This document shows, piece after piece, positions 1 through 7,503 of a stretch of DNA of 64,000 bases. Each line of letters starts with the position of its first letter. Position 1 is the first letter of the stretch. This DNA comes from JASBRS01 sp964496495 (GTDB lineage: Bacteria; Deinococcota; Deinococci; Deinococcales; Trueperaceae), in NCBI GenBank assembly GCA_964496495.1, contig CAZBZU010000011.1, forward strand, positions 6,765-70,764, in the 5' to 3' direction. A program made the position numbers and the translations under genes. The notes under the pieces were generated by a model. It was not told the origin of the DNA and ran no database searches. It saw only the letters and a program-made list of their open reading frames with translations.

Positions 1-98
1 CGGACCAGGCGCTTGTACCGTTCCTCGAAGACGTGCACCGGCACGGTCATGCCGGGGAACACCACCACCTCGAGGGGGAACAGCGGGACCTCCGCCAT
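1..98 (-). CDS. LON-domain (Lon N-terminal-like) protein, 5' fragment
   Basis: Only the first 32 codons are in the window and the gene runs off the left edge. The visible residues, MAEVPLFPLEVVVFPGM followed by TVPVHVFEERYKRLV, match the start of the LON substrate-binding domain (PLFPL...VFPG...PLxVFExRY). This domain opens Lon protease and also occurs alone in short stand-alone proteins. Which of the two it is cannot be decided from this fragment. The ATG is preceded after 6 nt by TACCGT, the leaderless-type box seen throughout this window, which supports the start. Confidence 0.75.
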   Translation of the reverse strand, partial: MAEVPLFPLEVVVFPGMTVPVHVFEERYKRLV

Positions 99-104
99 GC
101 TCGT

Positions 105-110
105 ACGGTA
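105..110 (-). promoter_or_regulatory. -10 box, leaderless-type, for the LON-domain gene
   Basis: TACCGT ends 6 nt before the ATG at 98, so a transcript would begin at or next to the start codon. Confidence 0.45.
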
Positions 111-202
111 ACAGGTTCTCTCGGCGAGCCCTTTCCGCCCTCCGCGCCGGCGCCCGCCGAGCCGGCGGGACCGCCGCCAGGGCGCTGCGGACGGGCCGCG
201 GC

Positions 203-1075
203 TCAGCCGCCCAGCGCCAGGCCGCCCACGATACCGAGCAGCATCACCAACCCCACCACCAGGTTGGCGTTGAACGAGCGCAGCACGACCGCGGGCTCGA
301 GCCGCCGCACCGCCACCTGCTCGTACAGCAGCACCACCGCCGTGGCCCCCAGCGCCACCCCGTAGGGCCAGCCGAGATGGACCCACAGCAGCACCGCGGC
401 CAGCGCCACGAAGCTCACCAGGTGGGTGGCCGCCGACACCACCAGCGCCCGCTTCACGCCGAACCGCACCGGGATGCTGTGAAGCCCGGCGCGGCGGTCG
501 AAGGCGAGGTCGAGGAGCCCGTAGATGATGTCGAACCCCGCGATCCAGGTGCCGAGTGCAAGCCACAGGGCCACGGCCGTGAACGAGAAGGACCCGGTCA
601 CCGCGATCCAACCGCCGGCGGCGGCCGCGCCGATGGTGGCGCCCAGCCAGAAGTGGCACAGCCAGGTGACCCGCTTCAGATACGGGTAGACGGTCAGGAA
701 CACCACCGCCACCGGCAACAGCGCCAGCGTCAGCGGGTTGAGCAACGCGCCGGCCACGGCGAGCAGCGCCAGCCCGACCGCAGCCAGCACCAGACCCGTC
801 CGGCGGCTCAAGCGGCCGGCCGGGATCTCGCGGTCGCGCGTGCGCGGGTTGGCGGCATCGACCCGGGCGTCGATCACGCGGTTGAGCGCCATGGCGGCGC
901 TGCGGGCACCGACCATGGCCATGGTGACCAGGGCGAAGGTACGCCAACCCGGCCAGCCCCCGGCGGCCAACAGCATGCCGCCGTAGGCGAAGGGAAGCGC
1001 GAAGAGCGTGTGCTCGAACTTGACGAAGGCAAAGTAGCGTGCGACCGTGCCGGGCGTGACGGGCTCTGCGCTCAC
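203..1075 (-). CDS. mqnP: UbiA-family prenyltransferase, probably MqnP (menaquinone)
   Basis: A 290-residue integral membrane protein of the UbiA superfamily. It joins a polyprenyl diphosphate to an aromatic ring. The first Asp-rich motif, NRVIDARVDAANPRT, lies at about 65-79 and the second, DIIYGLLDLAFD, at 182-193; both bind Mg-diphosphate. About eight hydrophobic helices fill the rest, the usual family length. Because mqnD of the futalosine route and menG are in the same window, I infer that the substrate is the futalosine-pathway naphthoate and not 4-hydroxybenzoate. Sequence alone does not prove this. The GTG start is supported by TAGCCT 6 nt upstream. Confidence 0.85.
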   Translation of the reverse strand: MSAEPVTPGTVARYFAFVKFEHTLFALPFAYGGMLLAAGGWPGWRTFALVTMAMVGARSAAMALNRVIDARVDAANPRTRDREIPAGRLSRRTGLVLAAVGLALLAVAGALLNPLTLALLPVAVVFLTVYPYLKRVTWLCHFWLGATIGAAAAGGWIAVTGSFSFTAVALWLALGTWIAGFDIIYGLLDLAFDRRAGLHSIPVRFGVKRALVVSAATHLVSFVALAAVLLWVHLGWPYGVALGATAVVLLYEQVAVRRLEPAVVLRSFNANLVVGLVMLLGIVGGLALGG

Positions 1076-1081
1076 GCCGAA

Positions 1082-1087
1082 AGGCTA
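1082..1087 (-). promoter_or_regulatory. -10 box, leaderless-type, for the UbiA-family gene
   Basis: TAGCCT ends 6 nt before the GTG at 1075. Confidence 0.45.
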
Positions 1088-1123
1088 CCACGCGACCCCG
1101 GCGGCGCCCGCGCGCCGGCTACC

Positions 1124-2539
1124 TCAGTGCTGCTTGGCCGCCTCCTTGGCCGCGTGCGTGCTGAAGCCGAAGGCGGGCAGCGCGCGCTCCCCCGCTCCGC
1201 GCAGGATGGCGCGGCCCAGCTCGGCCAGGGTGGTCCCGCCGGTGTCGACACGCATCGCCAGGCGCTGGCGCAGCTCGCTCAGCTCGGTGCCGTCCAGAAG
1301 CGTCTCGGTACCGTACTTGAGCATGCTGGGCGAGAGCAGCAGCAGGTCGGCCTCGCCGGGCGCCACCGCCGCCAACAGATCGCGCCCCGCCAGCAGCCCG
1401 GCCACCGAGGTGACCTCGCCGAAGGTGATGTTGGTCACCGCGCGGACCTCCAGCTCCAGCCCGCTCACGGCGGCGAGCGGCCGCACCGCCTCCTCCAGGA
1501 CCGGCCCGAACAGCCGGCCGGTCGCCAGCAGCACGCGCCGGGGCGAGGCGAGGCGCTGCGGCAGGGGCGGGAGGCCCTCGTCGAGGAAGTCGCGCACCAT
1601 GCCGACGCCGTTCTCCAGCATGGGGAAGCCCTCGTAAGCGGCGGCGCCGGGCAGCGGCACCCCCGCCCGCAGGTAGAGCTCGTCGCTGGCGAACACGAAG
1701 CGGCTCCCGCGCTCCTGCAGCATGCGCTGCTGGAACGCGGTGAGCCGCTCCACCACGTCAGCCGCCCGCTCGGGGGTGTACGGCTCGAGGTGGGGCAGGT
1801 GGGCGCGGTGGGCGGTCAGCCCCAGCGGCACGGCAGCCACCGCCCGCACGTTGTGCCTTCCCGCGAGGTAGCTCAGGGTTTCCTCGAGGTCCTCACCGTC
1901 GTTGCGCCCGGGAACCAGCACCAGCTGGGTGTAGAGCGCGATGCTCTCGAGTCGTTCGATCATGGCGCGCACGTCGAGCGCGCTGGCCGCCGGCACCTTG
2001 TGCGGCCACGGCTTCATCAGGCCCTCGCGCACCTGCGGGTCGGCGCTGTGAACCGAGACGTAGAGCGGGCTCAGCTGCTCGCTCACGATGCGCTCGAGGT
2101 CGTGGTCGGTCAAGTTGGTCAACGTGACGAAGGAGCCGTAGAGGAAGCTCGTTCGGAAGTCGTCGTCCATGATGTAGAGGCTCTTGCGCATGCCCTTGGG
2201 CATCTGATGCACGTAGCAGAAGTCGCAGCGGTTGGCGCACAGGCGGATGCCGTCGAAGATCACGTCCTCGAACTCGAGCCCTGGGTCCTCCCAGGACGCC
2301 GCGAAGGTGACGGCCTCGCCGCCGCTCGGGTCGCGCGCCTCGAGAAGGACGTCGCCGCGCTCGAGCTCGCGCCGGTAGGCGAGGATGTCGGGGATGGCGC
2401 GCCCGTTCACCCGCAGCAGCTCCCACCCCGGCAAGACGCCGGCGCGCGCGGCGGCGGAGCCGGGCTCGACCGCACGGATGGCGGCCGGCGTGAGCGCCGG
2501 TTCCGGACGCTGCTTGCGGCTGAGGACGACCTTGGGCAC
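1124..2539 (-). CDS. DUF512 radical SAM protein with N-terminal PDZ
   Basis: A 471-residue protein. A PDZ-like segment (about 14-75) is followed by the radical SAM cluster motif CANRCDFC with Cys101, Cys105 and Cys108, then a TIM-barrel-like region and the DUF512 C-terminus. The family (TIGR03279-like) is widespread and its reaction is not established. The open frame continues upstream to 2638, but the -10 box TAGAAT at 2548-2553 lies inside that extension and points at the GTG at 2539. I therefore take GTG as the start. It follows the hypothetical gene at 2607-3095 on the same strand but seems to have its own promoter. Confidence 0.85.
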   Translation of the reverse strand: MPKVVLSRKQRPEPALTPAAIRAVEPGSAAARAGVLPGWELLRVNGRAIPDILAYRRELERGDVLLEARDPSGGEAVTFAASWEDPGLEFEDVIFDGIRLCANRCDFCYVHQMPKGMRKSLYIMDDDFRTSFLYGSFVTLTNLTDHDLERIVSEQLSPLYVSVHSADPQVREGLMKPWPHKVPAASALDVRAMIERLESIALYTQLVLVPGRNDGEDLEETLSYLAGRHNVRAVAAVPLGLTAHRAHLPHLEPYTPERAADVVERLTAFQQRMLQERGSRFVFASDELYLRAGVPLPGAAAYEGFPMLENGVGMVRDFLDEGLPPLPQRLASPRRVLLATGRLFGPVLEEAVRPLAAVSGLELEVRAVTNITFGEVTSVAGLLAGRDLLAAVAPGEADLLLLSPSMLKYGTETLLDGTELSELRQRLAMRVDTGGTTLAELGRAILRGAGERALPAFGFSTHAAKEAAKQH

Positions 2540-2547
2540 GACCCGGC

Positions 2548-2553
2548 ATTCTA
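2548..2553 (-). promoter_or_regulatory. -10 box, leaderless-type, for the DUF512 gene
   Basis: TAGAAT ends 8 nt before the proposed GTG start at 2539. It lies downstream of the more distal in-frame ATG at 2638, which argues against that ATG. Confidence 0.4.
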
Positions 2554-2606
2554 GCAGAGTGGCCCCGGGCCGCGGGTGGCGGGGGCGCCGCCGACGGGCG
2601 CGGCGC

Positions 2607-3095
2607 TCACATGGCGTCGTCGGCGCTCTCGCCGGCATCGGCGCGGTGGTCGCGGCGCAGCTCCTGGATGACGAAGCCGTGCACCGGCGGCACGCTGGTG
2701 AAGCGCACGAAGCCGCCCTCCTCCAGCGACCCGCCCTCCGCCGCCTCGCCGTCGCCGAGCACCGCCACGATCAGCGGGACGCCACAGTCCACCACCGCCA
2801 TCCGGCCCTCGCGTGCCACCAGCTGGCCGGCCGCCTCGAGCGTGCCGAGCCCCGACACCTCGAGTCGCCGAGCCGGCTCGGGCAGCGGCTCCAGGGTCTC
2901 CACCATGGGGTTGATGATGACGCGCCTGCGCCCGGAGCCCCCCTGGTACGGGCCGGTGCGATCCAGCACCTGCAGGATGGCGCCGGCGGCCAGGCACTCC
3001 AGCATCGGCGAGCCTTCGGTCCGCGGGAACACCTGCACCTCGGCGGCGTACTCACGCCACCGCTGGATGAACCCTTCGGGCGACTCCTCGATCAC
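2607..3095 (-). CDS. Hypothetical protein, 162 aa
   Basis: I do not recognise this protein. It is soluble, with no membrane segment or signal peptide. It begins MIEESPEGFIQRWREYAAEV and contains a hydrophobic beta-rich middle (GRMAVVDCGVPLIVAVLG at about 97-114). The acidic, Asp/Ala-rich tail may be disordered. The GTG start is supported by TAGAAT 9 nt upstream. It lies between the DUF512 radical SAM gene (same strand) and the divergent zinc-ribbon gene. Codon use looks like that of its neighbours, so it is probably a real lineage-specific gene. Confidence 0.6.
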   Translation of the reverse strand: MIEESPEGFIQRWREYAAEVQVFPRTEGSPMLECLAAGAILQVLDRTGPYQGGSGRRRVIINPMVETLEPLPEPARRLEVSGLGTLEAAGQLVAREGRMAVVDCGVPLIVAVLGDGEAAEGGSLEEGGFVRFTSVPPVHGFVIQELRRDHRADAGESADDAM

Positions 3096-3104
3096 GCTGG
3101 GCGC

Positions 3105-3110
3105 ATTCTA
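3105..3110 (-). promoter_or_regulatory. -10 box, leaderless-type, for the 162-aa hypothetical gene
   Basis: TAGAAT ends 9 nt before the GTG at 3095. Confidence 0.4.
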
Positions 3111-3174
3111 CCCCGGGCGTGGACGGCGCCGCGGCCGGCGCCGTCGCGGGAAAGCGGCGGGGGGCGGCCCGTGC

Positions 3175-3180
3175 TACACT
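3175..3180 (+). promoter_or_regulatory. Extended -10 (TGC-TACACT) of the zinc-ribbon gene leader
   Basis: TACACT, preceded by TGC, ends 7 nt before the GTG of the leader frame at 3188 and about 90 nt before the zinc-ribbon start. No clear -35 box is visible. It is the only plausible plus-strand promoter between the divergent gene and the zinc-ribbon gene. Confidence 0.5.
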
Positions 3181-3187
3181 CGATCCC

Positions 3188-3220
3188 GTGAAGCGATCCT
3201 TCATCGAGGGACCCACATGA
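3188..3220 (+). CDS. Putative leaderless leader peptide, 10 codons (MKRSFIEGPT)
   Basis: A GTG 7 nt after the -10 box TACACT opens a 10-codon frame whose TGA (3218-3220) touches the left arm of the hairpin at 3220-3249. A ribosome stopped at this TGA would cover the hairpin, as in classical attenuators. The TGA also overlaps an ATG (3217) that opens a second 22-codon frame running through the hairpin to 3285. Translation is not demonstrated. The call rests on position only. Confidence 0.35.
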   Translation: MKRSFIEGPT

Positions 3221-3249
3221 ACTCCGTTCGGGCAGAGGCGAACGGAGTT
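3220..3249 (+). terminator. Attenuator-like hairpin in the zinc-ribbon gene leader
   Basis: A perfect 11-bp inverted repeat, AACTCCGTTCG (3220-3230) and CGAACGGAGTT (3239-3249), encloses an 8-nt loop. The T-rich tail TTTCTTATT runs about 3248-3257. This is the shape of an intrinsic terminator, yet it sits between a promoter and the Shine-Dalgarno (GGAGG, 3261-3265) of the next gene on the same strand. On the minus strand no T-run follows it, so it does not serve the divergent gene. Confidence 0.6.
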
Positions 3250-3269
3250 TCTTATTCCGTGGAGGACGA

Positions 3270-3974
3270 ATGTTGGAGAAGTTGAGCGAAGTCCAGGGGT
3301 TCGACCTGCAGCTCGACGCTCTCCAGGAGGAGCGGGCACGGACGCCGCCCGAGCTCCAGGAGACGCGTGACAGGCGCCACGATCTGGTGAAGCGCCTCGA
3401 GCGCAAGAAGCAGGAGCGCGACGAACTCCGCAAGCGGGTAGCCAACACCGAGTTGGAGCTGAAGACGCTCCAGCAGCGGCGCAAGGACGCCTCGGAGTCC
3501 TCGCTGCGCGCGTCCAGTGCCAAGGAGGCGTCGCAGTACCAGAATCAGGAGCTGCAGTTCGCGACCCGCGTGCAGGAGCTGGAGGAGGACGCCCTGCCGC
3601 TGATGGAGAGCCTGGAGGCGGCCGAGAACGAAGCGGACGGCCTGCAGGCGGAGCTCGACGAGCTGCAACCCGCACTCGACGCTCTGGTGGCCGAGGAGGA
3701 GGCTCGCGTCGCGGCGGTGGACGACCGAACCAGCGAGATCCGCCAGCGGCGCGACGCCCTGGCCGGGAGTCTCGACGGCAGCCTGCTCAAGCAGTACGAG
3801 CAGGTGCGCAGGGCGCGCCGCGGTCTGGGGCTGGTGGAGATCGTCGACAACCAGCGCTGCGGCGGCTGCAGCGTACGCCTGCCGATCCACGTCATCCAGA
3901 AGGCGCGGCGCGGCAGCAGCGTGGTGCGCTGCCCGAGCTGCGGGCGGCTGCTGTGGCCGCGGGACGGCGACTGA
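3270..3974 (+). CDS. C4-type zinc-ribbon coiled-coil protein (COG1579)
   Basis: A 234-residue protein. Residues from about 5 to 175 are a long, charged, heptad-rich coiled coil. The C-terminus has CGGCSVRLP...CPSCGRLLW, two CxxC pairs forming a C4 zinc ribbon (zf-RING_7 type). Family members are common and possibly bind nucleic acid, but no reaction is known. The ATG has a good Shine-Dalgarno, GGAGG, at 3261-3265. Expression is probably conditional, because an attenuator-like hairpin lies directly upstream. The next gene is convergent. Confidence 0.85.
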   Translation: MLEKLSEVQGFDLQLDALQEERARTPPELQETRDRRHDLVKRLERKKQERDELRKRVANTELELKTLQQRRKDASESSLRASSAKEASQYQNQELQFATRVQELEEDALPLMESLEAAENEADGLQAELDELQPALDALVAEEEARVAAVDDRTSEIRQRRDALAGSLDGSLLKQYEQVRRARRGLGLVEIVDNQRCGGCSVRLPIHVIQKARRGSSVVRCPSCGRLLWPRDGD

Positions 3975-4014
3975 CGCCCTGGCGGCGGGCCGGCGCGATC
4001 CTCGACGAAACGGC

Positions 4015-5010
4015 TCAGTGCAGAACGGTCATGGGGTCGACGGCCCTGCCATGGATGTGCACCTCGAAGTGAACGTGGGGACCGGTGGAGATGCCGGTCG
4101 AGCCCTCGCGGCCGATGACGGCGCCCTGCTCGACGTACTGGCCCACGTGAACCAGGATGGTGCTGAAGTGCCCGTACCAGGTCTCGTCGCCATCGGAGTG
4201 GCGGATGCGCACCAGGTTGCCGTAGCCCTCGTTGGACCAACCCGCGAAGATCACCACGCCCGAGCGCGAGGCGTGCACCGGCGTGCCCCACGGGGCTGCG
4301 ATGTCGATGCCGCGATGGAACGGCGAGGTGCCCATCCCCAGGTTGCGCCAGCCGTAAGGCGAGGTGATGCGGCCGTGGATGGGCCAGATGAAGCGGTTCT
4401 CCGCCGCGCGCACCTTCCTGAGCCTGCTCAGCGCCTTGGTCGGCACGACACCGGGAAGGAACAGCATCATGCCCGCTTGCACGTCGAAGGGCGAGCGCAG
4501 GTGGTTGGCGCGCGCGACCTCGGTGGGGTCCACGTGGTAGCGGCTCACCACGTCGGCGAGCGACTGGCCGGGTTCCAGCGTCACCACCAGCCCCTCCCGA
4601 GGCGGGATGAGCAGGTCGACGCCGACCGGCAGGTGGTCGAGCGAGGAGATGGTGGGGTTCGCGCCCACCAGCGCGTCGACGCTGATGCCGTAGCCTGCCG
4701 CCACCGACGACAGGGTCTCGCCCGGCGAGAGGGTGTGCCAGGTGAAGCCGGGCGGGATGCGCGGCGCCGCTTCGCCGACCGGGCCGCCGACGGCCTCCAC
4801 GTACGGCACCCGCAGGACGTCGCCGGGATGGATGGTGACCGTCCGCAGGTCGTTCGCCGCCATCAGGGCGTCGACGGACAGCTCGTACTCGTTGGCGATG
4901 GTGCCTAGCGACTCCCCGCTCTTGACCGTGTGCAGGGCGTATCCGCCCGCGTAAGTCACGGGCGCCAGCAGGAGGACAGTCACTAAGGTCCAGGCGACTC
5001 TGTACTGCAA
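4015..5010 (-). CDS. LysM-repeat M23 metallopeptidase (murein hydrolase)
   Basis: A 331-residue exported protein. It has an N-terminal signal or anchor (about 5-22), LysM-like modules at about 26-70, 91-136 and 142-186, and an M23 domain from about 208. The zinc-site residues are visible as HRGID (His232, Asp236), YGH (His281) and HVH (His312-His314). It should cleave peptide cross-links of the cell wall. I chose the TTG at 5010 as start because GAGGAG lies 8 nt upstream (5019-5024) and the -10 box TACATT (5061-5066) would fall inside a longer reading. A second M23 gene lies at 58.6 kb. Confidence 0.88.
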   Translation of the reverse strand: MQYRVAWTLVTVLLLAPVTYAGGYALHTVKSGESLGTIANEYELSVDALMAANDLRTVTIHPGDVLRVPYVEAVGGPVGEAAPRIPPGFTWHTLSPGETLSSVAAGYGISVDALVGANPTISSLDHLPVGVDLLIPPREGLVVTLEPGQSLADVVSRYHVDPTEVARANHLRSPFDVQAGMMLFLPGVVPTKALSRLRKVRAAENRFIWPIHGRITSPYGWRNLGMGTSPFHRGIDIAAPWGTPVHASRSGVVIFAGWSNEGYGNLVRIRHSDGDETWYGHFSTILVHVGQYVEQGAVIGREGSTGISTGPHVHFEVHIHGRAVDPMTVLH

Positions 5011-5060
5011 CGACCGATCTCCTCGTTGTGGAACCTCGTCGAGGAAGTCCCCTCCCGTTG

Positions 5061-5066
5061 AATGTA
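5061..5066 (-). promoter_or_regulatory. Extended -10 (TGC-TACATT) of the LysM/M23 gene
   Basis: TACATT preceded by TGC gives a leader of about 45 nt that carries the GAGGAG Shine-Dalgarno. It is one of the minority of promoters here that are not leaderless. Confidence 0.45.
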
Positions 5067-5070
5067 GCAA

Positions 5071-5324
5071 GCGTCGCCTTAGACCGTGATGAGCTTCTTC
5101 ATGCGGCTCGCGCTCATCTTCGCCTACAAGGAGCCGAGATCGCCGTCCAGGACGGCCTCACGTTGCAGAGTACGCGCGCCAGACGATGAAGGTCCCGACA
5201 TGGCGGGACGCGCACCGGACGATGACGGCCTCGCGGGGACGCGACCGTCGACGCGCCGCGCCCGGCGGCCGGCCCGGAGCGCCCCGGGCGGCGTCCAGGC
5301 GACCCTGGACCCGCACGCCCCGCC
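5071..5324. other. Intergenic region with two short palindromes
   Basis: No convincing gene was found between the LysM/M23 gene and the mutase genes. A 7-bp inverted repeat with a 1-nt centre, GCCGTCC-A-GGACGGC, lies at 5142-5156. A 6-bp inverted repeat, GTCCCG/CGGGAC, lies at 5192-5209. The second could end the upstream mutase transcript (minus strand) but has no T-run. A plus-strand open frame from 5086 is Arg/Pro-rich and overlaps the mutase gene antisense, so it is not called. Confidence 0.4.
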
Positions 5325-5738
5325 TCAGGCGCCGGCGCCCCGCCGCAGGGGCACCTCGCGCCGGAGGTACGCCACCACGTCGTGGGTGTTGGCGCCGGGA
5401 GTGAAGATGGCGCCTACGCCGAGGTCCGAGAGGGCGGGCCGGTCCTGATCGGGGACGATCCCGCCGCCGAAGACCAGCACGTCGCCGGCGCCCCTGGCCC
5501 CGAGCCCCTCGACCACCTCGCGGAAGTAGTGCATGTGAGCGCCCGACAGCACGCTCAGACCGACGGCGTCGACGTCCTCCTGGATGGCGGCGTTGACGAT
5601 CATGGGGCCGGTCTGGCGCAGGCCCGTGTAGATCACCTCCATGCCGGCGTCGCGCAAGGCACGGGCGATGACCTTGGCTCCTCGGTCGTGGCCGTCGAGG
5701 CCGGGCTTGGCGATCAAGACGCGGATGGGTCGTTCCAT
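5325..5738 (-). CDS. mcmA2: Acyl-CoA mutase small (B12-binding) subunit
   Basis: A 137-residue stand-alone cobalamin-binding domain of the methylmalonyl-CoA mutase type. The signature GLDGHDRGAKVIARAL holds the DxHxxG motif, whose His (residue 17) is the lower axial ligand of B12. SVLSGAHMHYF and FGGGIVPDQD complete the fold. It lies 40 nt behind the catalytic subunit, with AGGAG shortly before its ATG, so the two are expected to be co-transcribed and to form a heteromer. The cofactor needs an ATP:cob(I)alamin adenosyltransferase, and one is encoded at 34.9-35.5 kb. Confidence 0.92.
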   Translation of the reverse strand: MERPIRVLIAKPGLDGHDRGAKVIARALRDAGMEVIYTGLRQTGPMIVNAAIQEDVDAVGLSVLSGAHMHYFREVVEGLGARGAGDVLVFGGGIVPDQDRPALSDLGVGAIFTPGANTHDVVAYLRREVPLRRGAGA

Positions 5739-5778
5739 GGGCTCTCCTAGCGCCCGGGCGAGCGCGCCGGCAGGCGGC

Positions 5779-7425
5779 TCACACCAGGACGGGCTCCTCG
5801 TAGACGCCGTAGACCCGGCGCAGCACGTCCATCTGCTCGCCGAGCGTGCAGTACGCGTGCGCGCACGCCAGGAAGGCGGGCATGGTGTTGCGGCCTTCCC
5901 TCGCGGCCCGCTCGAGCTCCCCGAGCGCGGCGTTCGCCGCCCCCGCGTCGCGCTCGGCGCGCACCCGCTGCAAGCGCTCCTCCTGGACCTTCAGCACCTC
6001 CGGATCGACGAGCTGCAGCGGCACGTCGGGGTTCTCCCCCTCGAAGGCATTGACGCCGACGATGAGGCGGCGGCGCTCGTCGATGTCGCGTTGCTGGCGC
6101 CAGCTGGCGTCGCCGATCTCGCGAGCGAAGAAGCCGGCCTCGATGGCGTTCTCCACACCGCCCAGGGCATCGATCTGCTCGAAGTAGGCGAGGGTCTGGC
6201 GTTCCATCTCCGCCGTCAACCGCTCCAAGTAGTAGGAGCCGGCCAGCGGGTCGACGGTGTTCGCCACGCCAGACTCGAACGCCACCACCTGCTGGGTGCG
6301 GAGCGCCAGGGTGGCGGCCTCCTCGGTGGGCAGCGCCAGCGCCTCGTCGTAGGCGTCGGTGTGAAGGCTGTTGGTGCCGCCGAGCACCCCGGCCAGGGCC
6401 TGGATGGCGACGCGCGCCACGTTGACCAGCGGCTGCTGCGCCGTCAGCGAGACGCCGGCGGTCTGGGCATGGGTCCGGAGCTTCCAGGCGCGCTCGTCCT
6501 TGGCGCCGAACACCTCGCGCATCTGCCGCGCCCAGATGCGCCGTGCCGCCCGAAGCTTGGCGATCTCCTCGAAGAAGTCGTTGTGCACGTTGAAGAAGAA
6601 GCTGATGCGCGGCGCGAACTCGTCGATGTCGAGGCCTCGCTCGAGCGACTTGCGCACGTAGTGGATCCCATCGGCGAGCGTGAACGCCAGCTCCTGCACC
6701 GCGGTCGACCCCGCCTCCCGGATGTGGTACCCGGAGACGCTGATGAAGTTCCACCTGGGCACGTTGACCGGGCCCCACTCGAAGGTGTCGATCACCAGCT
6801 GCACGCTTGGGGCGGGCGGGAAGATGAACTCCTTCTGGGCGATGAACTCCTTCAGGATGTCGTTCTGGATGGTGCCCCCGACCTTCGCCAGGTCGGCCCC
6901 CTGCTTCTGCGCCATCGCCAGGTACATCGCCCAGATGGCGTTCGCAGGGCTGTTGATGGTCATGGAGGTGGTGATCGCCTCGGGGTCGATGCCGTCGAAC
7001 AGCACCTCCATGTCGGCCAGGCTGGAGACGGCCACGCCGCACTTGCCGACCTCGCCGCGGGCGAGCGGGTGGTCGCTGTCGTAGCCCATCAGGGTCGGCA
7101 GGTCGAACGCGGTGGACAGACCGGTCTGCCCAGCCGACAGCAGTCGCCGGAAGCGCTCGTTCGTCTGCTCGGCCGTACCGAAGCCCGCGAACATGCGCAT
7201 GGTCCACAGCTTGCCGCGGTACATCGAGGCCTGCACCCCGCGGGTGTAGGGGTAGCTGCCGGGGTAGCCGACGTCAGCCTCGAGGTCGACGTCGGTCACG
7301 TCGTCCGCGGTGTAGATCGGATCGACCGGGATGCCGGAGAGCGTCTCGAAGAGAGCGTCGCGCTCCGGGAAGCGTTCGCCGGCCTCGGCGTACTCCTCCC
7401 GTAGCCAACGCTGTTTGTCCTTCAT
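5779..7425 (-). CDS. mcmA1: Acyl-CoA mutase large subunit (methylmalonyl-/isobutyryl-CoA mutase family)
   Basis: A 548-residue catalytic TIM-barrel subunit of a split B12-dependent mutase. The typical blocks TRGVQASMYRGKLWTMR (61-77), FDLPTLMGYDSDHP (107-120), and TAGVSLTAQQP are present. In methylmalonyl-CoA mutase two residues select the substrate, a Tyr and an Arg (Tyr89 and Arg207 in the Propionibacterium enzyme). The aligned residues here are Gln65 and Gln197. Gln at the second place is the isobutyryl-CoA-mutase state, so the usual methylmalonyl-CoA label is doubtful. TATGAT 6 nt before the ATG supports the start. Confidence 0.9.
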   Translation of the reverse strand: MKDKQRWLREEYAEAGERFPERDALFETLSGIPVDPIYTADDVTDVDLEADVGYPGSYPYTRGVQASMYRGKLWTMRMFAGFGTAEQTNERFRRLLSAGQTGLSTAFDLPTLMGYDSDHPLARGEVGKCGVAVSSLADMEVLFDGIDPEAITTSMTINSPANAIWAMYLAMAQKQGADLAKVGGTIQNDILKEFIAQKEFIFPPAPSVQLVIDTFEWGPVNVPRWNFISVSGYHIREAGSTAVQELAFTLADGIHYVRKSLERGLDIDEFAPRISFFFNVHNDFFEEIAKLRAARRIWARQMREVFGAKDERAWKLRTHAQTAGVSLTAQQPLVNVARVAIQALAGVLGGTNSLHTDAYDEALALPTEEAATLALRTQQVVAFESGVANTVDPLAGSYYLERLTAEMERQTLAYFEQIDALGGVENAIEAGFFAREIGDASWRQQRDIDERRRLIVGVNAFEGENPDVPLQLVDPEVLKVQEERLQRVRAERDAGAANAALGELERAAREGRNTMPAFLACAHAYCTLGEQMDVLRRVYGVYEEPVLV

Positions 7426-7431
7426 GCTGGC

Positions 7432-7437
7432 ATCATA
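7432..7437 (-). promoter_or_regulatory. -10 box, leaderless-type, for the mutase operon
   Basis: TATGAT ends 6 nt before the ATG at 7425. Confidence 0.5.
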
Positions 7438-7503
7438 GCCCGGTGCCGTGCAGGCGCCCGGCTTGTACGCCGCGGCCGGCGGCGGCCGCCGCGGCGCCGG
7501 CGC

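Noticed and set aside
377..2554. A 725-codon open frame on the plus strand, antisense to the UbiA-type and DUF512 genes
   Set aside because: It is His/Gln/Arg/Gly-rich, resembles no protein, and mirrors real genes on the other strand. Long antisense frames are expected at this G+C.
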